DNA from: Betaproteobacteria bacterium SG8_41
GTDB lineage: Bacteria; Pseudomonadota; Gammaproteobacteria; Burkholderiales; SG8-41
Reading direction: 5' to 3'
NCBI GenBank assembly: GCA_001303585.1
Contig: LJTT01000024.1
Span: 1 to 50,539, forward strand
Length of the DNA: 50,539 nucleotides
Shown here: positions 1 to 7,914 of the stretch, in pieces
Numbering within the stretch: the stretch's first letter is position 1
Layout of the letters: every line of letters starts with the position of its first letter
Translations under genes and position numbers: made by a program
The notes under the pieces: generated by a model
What the model saw: only the letters and a program-made list of their open reading frames with translations
Database searches by the model: none
What the model was told of the DNA's origin: nothing

Positions 1-11
1 ATCACCAGATT

Positions 12-38
12 CTGCGCGTATCGTTCCGATACGCGCAG
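12..38 (-). terminator. Perfect hairpin just past tctA stop
   Basis: A 12-bp perfect inverted repeat (12-23 with 27-38) with a 3-nt loop starts one base after the tctA stop codon on the minus strand. There is no clear U-run after it, so it could be a weak or Rho-assisted terminator or an mRNA 3'-end stabiliser. Position and stem are seen; the function is inferred. Confidence 0.5.
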
Positions 39-39
39 G

Positions 40-1506
40 TCAACGGCGGCGGAAAATCCCGTCGTAGAAGGTGTAAAGGACGACGATCAGGAGCACCGTG
101 CCAATCGGGTGGTCAGTGAAGACGGTCCACGCCGGTTTGCCTTCGAACACAAGCAGCGCGCGGCGGAAATTCTCATCGGCGACCGGGCCAAGGATGGCGC
201 CCAGGACCAGGGGCGCGAGCGGGAATCCAAACCGGCGCATGACGTAGCCCACAAGGCCGGCGATGAGCATGACATAGACGTCGAAGTAGCTCAAGCTCAC
301 GGCGTACGAGCCGAGGACACAGATCAGCAGGATCAGCGGCATCAGAAGGGCAAGCGGAAGGCTGAAGAGTTTCACGCACGGCTTCACCAGCACGATCGCC
401 ATCCCATACATCAGGAAATTGGCAATGATGAGGGACCAGTAGATGTAATAAATCAAGCCGGGGTGCTCGATCTGCATCGTTGGGCCGACGATCACATTTT
501 TCAGTTCGAGGGCGGCCAGGAATGCCGCGGCCGCCGCGCTCCCGGGAATCCCGAGCGTCAGCGTCGGCAGCATCGAGCCGCCGATGTTGGCATTGCTCGC
601 CGCCTCCGAGCATACGATCGCTTCGTAGCTGCCGGTGCCCCATTTGGCGCGCTCCGCCGGCGAGGCGCGTCGGCGCCCAATGTCGTAGGAAAGGAACGAA
701 GCCACGTTGGCACCGGCGCCGGGGATGGCGCCGATGATCGTTCCGATCAGGCCGGAGCGCAGCGCGGTGCGCGCATGCTTCCACAGCGTCTTTATCGGCG
801 GGACGACACGTCCGACCGCCTCGGGAATACCGACGTAATCCTTGCGCGGCAGCACCCGCAGTATCTCGGACAGCCCGAAGAGCCCGATCAGCACGGGAAT
901 ATAGCTAATGCCGTCCTCCAGGACGTCAAAGCCGAATGTGTAGCGCGGCGTCGCGTGGATGGATTCAAGGCCGACGAAGGAGACCATGAGCCCGATCCAG
1001 CCCGAGATCCAGCCCTTTAGCGGCCGCTTGCCCGCGGACATGGTTCCGCAAATGGCGATGCCCCACGTCGCGAGCAGAAACATTTCCCACGAGCGAAACT
1101 GCAGGGCGAGCGCCAGCACAACCGGAATGAAGGCGATCAGCAGCAGAATGCCGATCCAGTTGCCCATGAACGAGGCGCCGATCGCCGTGCCGAGCGCGAG
1201 CCCGCCCTCGCCGCGGCGCGCGAGCGGGTACCCCTCGATCATGGTAGGAACCGCGTCGGGCGTGCCGGGAATGTTGATCAGCACCGCGGTAATCGTCCCG
1301 CCGAAAACACTCCCCGTGAACACCCCCAGCATGAACATGATGGCCGTATCCTGGCCCATCCCAGTGGAAAGGCCGATCAGCAGCGCCATTGCCATCGTCG
1401 TCGACAGGGCGGGCATGGCACCCCAGAGGATGCCGAGCGTCACGCCGACTAGGCAGACAAAAATAAGGTACGGCGTGAGAGCGAGGAGGAGTTGCTCGAG
1501 AATCAT
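40..1506 (-). CDS. tctA: Tripartite tricarboxylate transporter large permease TctA
   Basis: Large membrane subunit of a TTT-family secondary transporter, which takes up carboxylates delivered by a periplasmic TctC/Bug protein. The 488 residues match the usual family length of about 500. The N-terminal stretch carries the family's G-x-x-P-x-L-x-x-x-M-A pattern (around residues 27-40), and about a dozen hydrophobic segments run through the protein. A second glycine/proline-rich motif (GAIPGAGANVASF, about residue 260) is also typical. It is the last gene of tctC-tctB-tctA, starting 6 nt after tctB, so translation is probably coupled. The substrate cannot be deduced. Confidence 0.95.
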   Translation of the reverse strand: MILEQLLLALTPYLIFVCLVGVTLGILWGAMPALSTTMAMALLIGLSTGMGQDTAIMFMLGVFTGSVFGGTITAVLINIPGTPDAVPTMIEGYPLARRGEGGLALGTAIGASFMGNWIGILLLIAFIPVVLALALQFRSWEMFLLATWGIAICGTMSAGKRPLKGWISGWIGLMVSFVGLESIHATPRYTFGFDVLEDGISYIPVLIGLFGLSEILRVLPRKDYVGIPEAVGRVVPPIKTLWKHARTALRSGLIGTIIGAIPGAGANVASFLSYDIGRRRASPAERAKWGTGSYEAIVCSEAASNANIGGSMLPTLTLGIPGSAAAAAFLAALELKNVIVGPTMQIEHPGLIYYIYWSLIIANFLMYGMAIVLVKPCVKLFSLPLALLMPLILLICVLGSYAVSLSYFDVYVMLIAGLVGYVMRRFGFPLAPLVLGAILGPVADENFRRALLVFEGKPAWTVFTDHPIGTVLLIVVLYTFYDGIFRRR

Positions 1507-1512
1507 GGCGGC

Positions 1513-2127
1513 CTAGTAGACTCCGGGCATCGGAATTCTGAAACCGTAGCGGAACGCGCTCGCCAAAAGCAGCGCAGCGGCCGCAGCCACCGCGAAGCAG
1601 CGCCACCACGACCGGCCCCAATAGATCTTCATGATCACGGTGACGATCGGGATCGCCACGCACTCGAAGCTGCTCAAGCGCAGCTCGATGCCGCCCACCG
1701 GAATGCGGATCCGGAAGGTCACGACGTCAATTGCCACCACGAGCGCGATGACGAACGCGATCAGCAGCCACGAGCGCCAGCCGTATTCCCGCTCCTCCGG
1801 ATCGCTCGACCGCGAGAAGACGCTGAGAAAATTCGTGGCGCCGCCTTCGCGCAGCGCGCGTACGGCGAGACCGATCGCCATCGCCAGCATCGTGAGGCTC
1901 ACCACGAAGGGCAGGAGCCCTGGATGAGTGAAGACGGAGCGGCCGGGGTCGGGCATCTGCCAGGCGAGCACCATCGCACCGATCGCCACCGCGCCGATGA
2001 CGCACGCCGAGATTAGGTCCTTCTGGGGCGTGGATGCCTCTTCGAGGTCCTCCTCGCCCACAAAACCGCTCGCAAGACGGGCTTTCGCCTTCTCTATGAA
2101 CGCGTCACCGTTCTTTTCCGTGCTCAT
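1513..2127 (-). CDS. tctB: Tripartite tricarboxylate transporter small permease TctB
   Basis: Small membrane subunit of the TTT transporter. The protein has 204 residues with four predicted hydrophobic segments after a polar N-terminal cytoplasmic stretch of about 40 residues. TctB proteins are poorly conserved, so the call rests on size, topology and position between tctC and tctA. It ends 6 nt before tctA. A GC-rich hairpin with a T-run lies between it and tctC, which should lower its expression relative to the binding protein. Confidence 0.88.
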   Translation of the reverse strand: MSTEKNGDAFIEKAKARLASGFVGEEDLEEASTPQKDLISACVIGAVAIGAMVLAWQMPDPGRSVFTHPGLLPFVVSLTMLAMAIGLAVRALREGGATNFLSVFSRSSDPEEREYGWRSWLLIAFVIALVVAIDVVTFRIRIPVGGIELRLSSFECVAIPIVTVIMKIYWGRSWWRCFAVAAAAALLLASAFRYGFRIPMPGVY

Positions 2128-2145
2128 GCGGCTGGTTTTCCCCAG

Positions 2146-2175
2146 AAAAAGCGCCCCCGCTTTGGGCGGGGGCGC
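2146..2175 (-). terminator. Hairpin with T-run between tctC and tctB
   Basis: A perfect 10-bp GC stem (2151-2160 with 2166-2175) with a 5-nt loop is followed on the minus strand by five T residues (2150-2146). This is a textbook intrinsic terminator shape inside the operon. It probably gives partial termination, so the binding protein is made in excess over the permeases. Confidence 0.75.
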
Positions 2176-2205
2176 CTGGTCTCACTGACTGCGAACGCCC
2201 TGGGC

Positions 2206-3369
2206 CTACGCGAGAGGCTTATAGCCCTTGGGCGGCCACCACTTGTCGAAGTTGTCGGGCGTGGGCAGGCCCAGCTCGCTCGCCGACAGGACCTTCTTGC
2301 CGATCTGTTCCTTGACCTGGTTGAAGGTGTGGGTCGTGATCGTTTCGAGCTGCGCGGCGCGGCGATCCGCAGCCTCGCCAGTGCGGATGTCGATATCGAA
2401 GTAACGCTTCTTGGCCATCGCTCCGAAGCCCGGCGAGTTGACCGCGGTGACGAACGCCTTTTCGATTTCTTTGATGATCGGAACCGGCACGTTACGCCGC
2501 ACCGCGAGGTTGTAGCAGCCGCCCACCGGCAGCGACGACTTGAGCTGCGGCAGGAATTTACCGACTGTGGGCAGGGTCGGCCCGCCTGGCACGTCGATGT
2601 CTTTCGTTCCGGTCTGCTGCAGGCAGCGCAGCTTGCCCGCTTTGATGAACTCAATGTGCTCATGCACGCCCCCGCCGGCGATGTCGACTTCGCCCTGCAG
2701 GCCAGCGAGCGTGGCGGGCTTGCCGCCTTTGTAGGGCACAAAGCGCAGCTTGATGCCTGCGGCCTGCGCGATGATCGCCGCAAGCTCGTGCCAGAGCCCC
2801 CCGGTGCCCGAGGTTGAAATGGACAATTTGCCGGGGTTCTTTTTCGCGTACGCAACCAGTTCATCGAAGCTCTTGAACGGTGAATCAGGCTTGACCGACC
2901 AGCTTGCAAGCGAGTTCGCCGCCTGCATGTACTGCCAGTCTTCCCAGGCTACCGTCTTCGAATGTCCCATCACACGCACGAACTTGTTGTAGTTGGCTGC
3001 GCCCAGCCACCAGTACCCGTCAGCCGGCTTGTCCTGCACGAAGGCCGTGGCGATTGCGCCCACGCTGCCGGGCTTGTTGATGACGTTGATGTCCCATCCC
3101 GTGGCCTTGGCCATTTCGGTCGAGATGGCGCGCAGCCCGACATCGGTGCCGCCGCCCGCCGAATACATGATCGTAAGCGTGATCGGACGCTCGGGGAATT
3201 TTGCAGCGCGCGCGGGACCCGCGTTGAGCAGCATTGGCATCGACGCGGCCGCGCCCAACGCGCCCACGCCCGCAAGAAAGCTGCGGCGCCGCGGATCGGC
3301 GCACACGATGGACGGCTCCTCGTCCAGGTCCAGATCGGGGTTCGGAAATTGTTCATCGACAGGTTTCAT
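2206..3369 (-). CDS. tctC: TctC/Bug-type tripartite transporter binding protein, Tat-exported
   Basis: Periplasmic substrate-binding component of the TTT operon, 387 residues. Near residues 27-32 it has a twin-arginine signature (RRRSFLAG) followed by a hydrophobic stretch and a cleavage-like ARA, so export through Tat is likely. Most Bug proteins use Sec, which makes this signal and the 25-residue acidic leader noteworthy. The mature part begins with the usual FPERPIT sequence and contains the SAGGGTD ligand-loop motif of the family. A purine-rich ribosome site (AAGGAGG) lies just upstream of the ATG. It is the first gene of the operon, 78 nt before tctB. Confidence 0.92.
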   Translation of the reverse strand: MKPVDEQFPNPDLDLDEEPSIVCADPRRRSFLAGVGALGAAASMPMLLNAGPARAAKFPERPITLTIMYSAGGGTDVGLRAISTEMAKATGWDINVINKPGSVGAIATAFVQDKPADGYWWLGAANYNKFVRVMGHSKTVAWEDWQYMQAANSLASWSVKPDSPFKSFDELVAYAKKNPGKLSISTSGTGGLWHELAAIIAQAAGIKLRFVPYKGGKPATLAGLQGEVDIAGGGVHEHIEFIKAGKLRCLQQTGTKDIDVPGGPTLPTVGKFLPQLKSSLPVGGCYNLAVRRNVPVPIIKEIEKAFVTAVNSPGFGAMAKKRYFDIDIRTGEAADRRAAQLETITTHTFNQVKEQIGKKVLSASELGLPTPDNFDKWWPPKGYKPLA

Positions 3370-3527
3370 CTTGACGTCCTCCTTACGGTGATAGTACGTC
3401 GGTTCCAGGCGCCGACACGTCCGGGCGCAGAATACAATACAAACTCACGGGGCCGAGCAGAATCCTCCTCCTGCAAAGCAACGCGGTGTGCAACGAATCG
3501 CCATTATGAGTGAGTGGCGGCGGCCTG

Positions 3528-3887
3528 TCAGCCCCGCGGATTTCTCCAAGTCATACAAAAAGTTAACGCGATGACTCCGCTGGATTCCGCGGCGGCTCCC
3601 AATTGCCGCCACGCAATGGCCGCCGCACGACGCGCGGGCGCCGACGCGACAGCGCCGATTGCCTTGTTGACGCGCGGCATGACCTGGTTTGCCATGAGCT
3701 CCATCGAGCGCTTGCCCAACGCCGGGTCGACCCAGTTCATGCCGGCATAGACGAGCTCACCGAAGTCGCCGGCTTCCTCGCGCAGCGTGAGGATTTGCAC
3801 CAGCTCTTCGACGACTTGATCGTCGGTAATCTTGCGGTCGTCCTGGTCCCGATGTGTCTTGAATACGCCAAGGCGCATCGAAGCCGT
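3528..3887 (-). pseudogene. C-terminal remnant of a luciferase-like flavin monooxygenase
   Basis: On the minus strand, roughly 3875 to 3674 encodes a sequence recognisable as the end of LLM-class flavin-dependent oxidoreductases: LREEAGDFGELVYAGMNW, then SMELMANQVMPRVNKA. Family members have about 350 residues and this has only their last 70 or so. The piece before it (GVFKTHRD then ITDDQVVEELV) seems to have lost about 15 residues between ITDD and VVEEL. Upstream the frame runs into a short-word repeat (3893-3926). No catalytic domain remains, so this is a decayed relic. The family assignment is from memory of these motifs. Confidence 0.6.
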
Positions 3888-3892
3888 GAGCG

Positions 3893-3926
3893 GTGAATGG
3901 AGAATAGTGGATGGAGAACAGTGATT
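3893..3926. repeat. 14-bp-period word repeat
   Basis: Two near-identical 14-mers, GTGAATGGAGAATA and GTGGATGGAGAACA, are followed by a partial third (GTGATTC). The repeat lies at the broken 5' end of the monooxygenase relic, within a gene-free gap (3888-4127) in which no other feature was seen. Confidence 0.6.
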
Positions 3927-4127
3927 CACCCCGCTTCGCGCGCTCTCGTTGAAGAGCATTGCCCGGCGTCATGCCAGATGTCGTCCCGCAAGCTCACAAT
4001 GTGACCCTCGGTCGAGCCCAAGGCGGTCCCATTGCTGCATAATCCGGAGGATCGCCGCAAGCACGGCAAATCTCGATCGAACAGACAAGCTGCTTTCCTT
4101 CATCCTGACCGCGTCACGCTTTGAGCC

Positions 4128-4991
4128 ATGGCCACAGACGAAAAACCCTATCGATTTTTCTTTTCCCAGGCGTTTCATCTGCCCGAGGATTCCCCGTACC
4201 TGCACCGCCCGGTGAAGGGGACCAAGGAGGCGCGCCTGATGAACTACGACAACGTCAAGCACCTGCTCGAAGACGTCGAGTGGGTTCTTCATCCGGGGCC
4301 GCTGGCGACTTACGGCAACTGGCCGGTGGAAAGCCGGGAGGAATTCTGCCTGGTCGCAGCGGGCAGGCTGCCGATCGTGCGCGAGGCGTGCGCCAGCAAG
4401 AAATACAACGCGATCGTCCTTCTCGGCGGCGGCGAGCCCGGGTTTCTCGAGTCGCGCGAGATTGCGCGCCAGTACGGCCTGCCGGTCACGGCGTGCGCCT
4501 TTGCGCAAATGCACATCGCTTCCATGCTGGGGCACAGATTCAGTGTGATCGACCATGCCGAGATCCACAACATGTATTACTACGATCTCGTCAGGCAGCA
4601 CGGGTTTGCCGACCGCTGCGCATCGATCCGCAATATCAATTTCCCCCTGCCGCGCCCGGCGCATCCGGACGTCCCCAATATCCAGGACGAGAAAGCAAAG
4701 GCCGCGCGCGGCGAGAAATCCACGATGCTGGAGGCCGCCGTGACGGAGGCGCTTGCCGCGATCGAGGAGGACGGCGCGGAAGTGATCACGTTCGGGTGCT
4801 CGGCCACGTTCTGGATGCGGCCGTTCGTGCAGCGGCGCCTCACCGAGATCGGCTGGGAGGTGCCGGTGCTCGAGGGCTACAGCTGCGCCATCTCGCTGGC
4901 CAAGACGATGGTGAGCCTCGGGCTCGACGCGAGCGGTCTTGCGTTTCCCGGCGACCACCCGCGGAAATGGCGCCGCCGCAAGCGGTTCTGA
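4128..4991 (+). CDS. Asp/Glu racemase superfamily protein with only the second catalytic Cys
   Basis: The 287-residue protein resembles the hydantoin/aspartate racemase superfamily, which also includes maleate isomerases and arylmalonate decarboxylases. The AIVLLGGGEPG segment (95-105) aligns with the family's first active-site loop, usually ACFGDPG, and SMLGHRFSVI follows as in hydantoin racemases. Gly100 takes the place of the first catalytic Cys. The second loop, ITFGCSATF, keeps its Cys (Cys224). A Gly/Cys pair is the arrangement known in arylmalonate decarboxylase, so decarboxylation or one-base chemistry is possible, but that enzyme's oxyanion Thr/Ser residues are not evident. The protein is longer than simple racemases because of N- and C-terminal extensions. 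It stands 5' of an SDR gene on the same strand, separated by a 13-bp-period repeat. Confidence 0.72.
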   Translation: MATDEKPYRFFFSQAFHLPEDSPYLHRPVKGTKEARLMNYDNVKHLLEDVEWVLHPGPLATYGNWPVESREEFCLVAAGRLPIVREACASKKYNAIVLLGGGEPGFLESREIARQYGLPVTACAFAQMHIASMLGHRFSVIDHAEIHNMYYYDLVRQHGFADRCASIRNINFPLPRPAHPDVPNIQDEKAKAARGEKSTMLEAAVTEALAAIEEDGAEVITFGCSATFWMRPFVQRRLTEIGWEVPVLEGYSCAISLAKTMVSLGLDASGLAFPGDHPRKWRRRKRF

Positions 4992-5050
4992 ACACCGAGT
5001 GCGAACCGCGGTGGCCCCGTGCTCGCGTGGTCCGGAGTGGCGATAAGAAG

Positions 5051-5139
5051 TGGTGATGAATACTGGTGATAGGCAGGAAGGCGTTTTTCCATCAGCATTT
5101 TTCATCACCAGTAATCATCGCCACCATTCATCACCATTT
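5051..5139. repeat. 13-bp-period inverted repeat, copy A
   Basis: The left arm has GTGATGA-type units and the right arm has TCATCAC-type units at 13-bp spacing (5091-5139), separated by a GGCGTTTTTCC-containing loop. The arms can fold into a long imperfect hairpin. It lies between the racemase-like gene and the SDR gene, ending about 13 nt before the SDR ribosome site. Confidence 0.8.
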
Positions 5140-5167
5140 GAGGTTGTTGAAGGAGAAAGGGCAGGAC

Positions 5168-5935
5168 ATGACCAATACGCCGAAAAACGCGACAAAAAGG
5201 GCGTTGGTGACCGGCGCAGCCCGGGGGCTTGGCCCCGCAATCGCTCTTGGGCTTGCCCGGGACGGTTTCGACATTGCGGTCACCGCGACGAACGCCGACC
5301 GGCTGGCCGACACGCTCGCCGCGGTCGCGCCCACGGGCTGCCGGGTGATCCCGCTCGCGCTCGATGTGCGCTCGGTGACAAGCGTCGAGCAGGCCGTGGC
5401 AAAGGCCGTCGAGTCGCTTGGCGGTCTCGATGTGCTGGTCAACAACGCCGGGATCACGGCACGCACGCCGGCACTCGAGGTGACGCTGGAGGAATGGAAC
5501 GAGATCTTTCGCGTCAATGTGACAGGCGCGCTCCTCATGAGCCAGCAGGTGGCGCGGCACCTCGTTTCCGCCAAGCGCGGGGGATGCATCATCAACATCG
5601 CGTCGACACACGGGCTGATCGGGTTCCCCCAGCGGCTTTCCTACGGAACGTCGAAAGGCGCGCTCATCCAGATGACCCGCATGCTGGCGATCGAGTGGGC
5701 GCCGCACGATATTCGTGTCAATGCGATCGCGCCGGGCACGGTGGAGACGACATCGCGCAACGAATTCTTCGCGGCGAATCCGGCAACGCACCAGGCGATG
5801 CTCCGGCGGGTGCCGGTGGGCCGGTTCGCGACGCCGGACGAGGTGGCCGGCATGGTGAGCTATCTCGCCAGCCCCGCAGCCGCCTATGTCACGGGGCAGA
5901 CCTTGATACTGGACGGCGGCCTCACTGCTGCTTGA
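5168..5935 (+). CDS. SDR family oxidoreductase (FabG-like)
   Basis: Classical short-chain dehydrogenase/reductase, 255 residues from the chosen ATG, which follows a GGAG ribosome site. A longer in-frame start at 5066 would read through the intergenic repeat and is rejected. Visible motifs: TGAARGLG nucleotide-binding loop (15-22), NNAG (92-95), catalytic Ser146, Tyr159 and Lys163, and the C-terminal YVTGQTLILDGG. These fit NAD(P)-dependent oxidation of a hydroxyl group or reduction of a ketone. The next gene, a D-2-hydroxyacid dehydrogenase, converges on it across another copy of the 13-bp-period repeat. The substrate is unknown. Confidence 0.93.
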   Translation: MTNTPKNATKRALVTGAARGLGPAIALGLARDGFDIAVTATNADRLADTLAAVAPTGCRVIPLALDVRSVTSVEQAVAKAVESLGGLDVLVNNAGITARTPALEVTLEEWNEIFRVNVTGALLMSQQVARHLVSAKRGGCIINIASTHGLIGFPQRLSYGTSKGALIQMTRMLAIEWAPHDIRVNAIAPGTVETTSRNEFFAANPATHQAMLRRVPVGRFATPDEVAGMVSYLASPAAAYVTGQTLILDGGLTAA

Positions 5936-5940
5936 AACGA

Positions 5941-6002
5941 GTGATGAGTACTGGTGATCAGTACTGGTGATAGGTGGCAGGGCGTTCTTCCATCACCATT
6001 TT
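5941..6002. repeat. 13-bp-period inverted repeat, copy B
   Basis: Two perfect 13-bp units and a partial one (GTGATGAGTACTG, GTGATCAGTACTG, GTGATAGG), then GGCGTTCTTCC and a single inverted CATCACCATTTT arm. The central part closely matches copy A. It sits between the convergent SDR and dehydrogenase genes. Confidence 0.75.
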
Positions 6003-6007
6003 GGCCG

Positions 6008-6988
6008 TCAGTAGACGCGGTTCAAGGGCTCGGCCCCCTTTGTCAGAACCGCCTCGACGTTGTCCCATGCCGTCTTGAACAGCACCGCGCTCGCCTGGCG
6101 CGTGACGCCGGCGACGTGGGGTGTGAGAAGCAGGCGCTCCGCCGCTTCGCCCTGCAGGGCGAGCAGCGGATTGTCTGCTGCAGGCGGCTCCTGCGAATAG
6201 ACGTCAACCGCCGCGCCGCCAAGATGGCCAGCGGCAAGCTGGCGCGCGAGCGCCGCCTCGTCGACTATGCCTCCACGCGCAGCGTTGATGAGTATGGCGC
6301 CGGGCTTCATCGCGGCAAGCTCCGCCTCGCCGATCATTCCCCGGGTGGCCGGAAGCAGTGGCACGTGCAGGCTCACGACATCGCTTGTCCGCAGAAGTTC
6401 GCCGAGCGAAACCGCTTTCGCACCAATGGCGTCCGCGGCGGTCCTCTCGCGTGGCGCGGGATCGAAGTATTGAATAGTGCAGCCGCGCTGGTGATAGGCG
6501 CGCGCTACCGCAAGACCGATCGTGCCCAGGCCGACCATGCCGATGACCAGACCGTCGAGACCGGAAAGGTTGTCGGCCATCATTCGTCCACGGAACTTCG
6601 CGTAGTTGCCGGCACGGATCTCGCGGTCGGCCCACGCGAAGCGGCGCAACAGAACCGAGGCCGCGGCAACCGCATAGTCGGCCACGGCCGCGTTGCTGCC
6701 GCCGGGCACGTTGCACACGGCGATGCCGCGGCGCTTCAGCACCGCCTCATCGAGTCGATCGACACCGGCGCCGGTGATCTGCACGATCCTTGCGGCGCTA
6801 TTCTCGAAAAGCGTACCCGGCAGCTTGGGTCCCATCGCAGCCATGACCACCGCCCGGGCGGCTGCCACGAGCGCCGGGGTGTCCGCGGCGTCGTGCGCGC
6901 GGTAGACAATCTTCAACGCCGCCGGCGGCGTCACGCCGGCCCGCAAGAAATCCGCCTCGGGCCGCAGGCATACCACGTCGTAGGTCAC
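6008..6988 (-). CDS. D-2-hydroxyacid dehydrogenase family protein
   Basis: NAD-dependent D-isomer-specific 2-hydroxyacid dehydrogenase, 326 residues, the usual length. The nucleotide fold is marked by MVGLGTIG (151-158) with Asp176 at the end of the next strand, which suggests NAD rather than NADP. The catalytic set is complete: Arg238 (NAARGG), Glu267 (YSQEP) and His291 (TPHVAG). The family covers phosphoglycerate, glycerate, lactate and related dehydrogenases. Without a neighbouring pathway marker the substrate cannot be named. It is divergent from the CMD-like gene at 7210, with about 220 nt between them that hold no further gene. Confidence 0.93.
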   Translation of the reverse strand: MTYDVVCLRPEADFLRAGVTPPAALKIVYRAHDAADTPALVAAARAVVMAAMGPKLPGTLFENSAARIVQITGAGVDRLDEAVLKRRGIAVCNVPGGSNAAVADYAVAAASVLLRRFAWADREIRAGNYAKFRGRMMADNLSGLDGLVIGMVGLGTIGLAVARAYHQRGCTIQYFDPAPRERTAADAIGAKAVSLGELLRTSDVVSLHVPLLPATRGMIGEAELAAMKPGAILINAARGGIVDEAALARQLAAGHLGGAAVDVYSQEPPAADNPLLALQGEAAERLLLTPHVAGVTRQASAVLFKTAWDNVEAVLTKGAEPLNRVY

Positions 6989-7209
6989 GATTTCATTTCC
7001 TCTTGCTGATTGAATGCTCGTCGGGCGAGGAATGGTACGCCTTTTGTCACCGACGAACCAGACAACCGCTGTGGTGGCAGGCCATTCTCGCTCCTAGGGC
7101 GCGCGGCGCCGCTCTGTGGCGGCAAGGTTTCGCCTCCGCCCCTTACCCTTTATGCTATGCGCCGTTGCCGATCGTCAATCTCGCCGGTGACCAATCGCAA
7201 GGAGGCCTC

Positions 7210-7803
7210 ATGTCACGACTCGCCGCGCTGCCGGCAGACGCCGCGCCCGATCTGCTGGACTCGTTCAAACGCTACCAGGAGCTGCTGGGCTACGTGCCCA
7301 ACAGCGTGCTCATCATGCAGCGCCGCCCGAAGATGGTGAAAGCGCTCGCGCAGCTTGCCTCCTCGGTCTGGGATCCGGCGAGCGAGGTGAATATCGGATT
7401 CAAGCGGCTCGTTGCCTATATGGCGAGCCGAACGCACGGCTGCAACTACTCGATGGCGCACGCGGCAGAGGCCGCGCATCGTGCCGGCATCGACGACGCC
7501 AGACTCGAGGCGGTGGTCGACTACCGCACGAGCCCGCTGTTCAGCGAGGCCGAGCGGGTCGCCCTCGATTTCGCCGTGGCAGCGGCTTCGCAGCCCAATG
7601 CCGTGACCGACGAGCTCTTCGAGCGGCTGAAAAAACACTGGACCGAGGGACAGATCGTGGAGCTGGCGGGCGCCGTGGCGATCAACGGTTTTCTCAATCG
7701 CTGGAACGACACCATGGCGCCGGCACTCGAGCACGAGCCGATCGAGTTTGGCGAGAAGCACCTGGCGCGCCATGGCTGGCGCGTCGGGAAACATGGCCCC
7801 TGA
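7210..7803 (+). CDS. CMD/AhpD-like protein with a CxxS motif
   Basis: Carboxymuconolactone-decarboxylase superfamily protein of 197 residues, starting at the ATG behind an AAGGAGG ribosome site. The first three-quarters carry the helical core. The redox motif reads C-N-Y-S with a following His: Cys78, Ser81, His84, so the second cysteine of the AhpD-type CxxC is a serine. In thioredoxin-like chemistry a CxxS site may react with thiols but cannot form the internal disulfide. The C-terminal half (FSEAERVALDFA, then EGQIVELAGAVAINGFLNRW) is typical of this subgroup and resembles the two-domain protein at 10956-12326. Its exact reaction is unknown. Confidence 0.85.
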   Translation: MSRLAALPADAAPDLLDSFKRYQELLGYVPNSVLIMQRRPKMVKALAQLASSVWDPASEVNIGFKRLVAYMASRTHGCNYSMAHAAEAAHRAGIDDARLEAVVDYRTSPLFSEAERVALDFAVAAASQPNAVTDELFERLKKHWTEGQIVELAGAVAINGFLNRWNDTMAPALEHEPIEFGEKHLARHGWRVGKHGP

Positions 7804-7818
7804 GGAAAGGGGCCAGAA

Positions 7819-7914
7819 GTGATGAAAAATGGTGATGAATGATGGTGATGATTACTGGTGATAAGAATCGGTTGTAAGCGACCTATCACCAGTTTTCATC
7901 ACCAGTGGTCATCA
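7819..7914. repeat. 13-bp-period inverted repeat, copy C
   Basis: Three consecutive 13-bp units (GTGATGAAAAATG, GTGATGAATGATG, GTGATGATTACTG) and a partial fourth, a loop of about 20 nt, then inverted units ATCACCAGTTTTC and ATCACCAGTGGTC. The inner CTGGTGAT/ATCACCAG pair is perfect. It lies between two convergent genes and touches the stop codon of the Bug gene at 7912. Confidence 0.85.
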
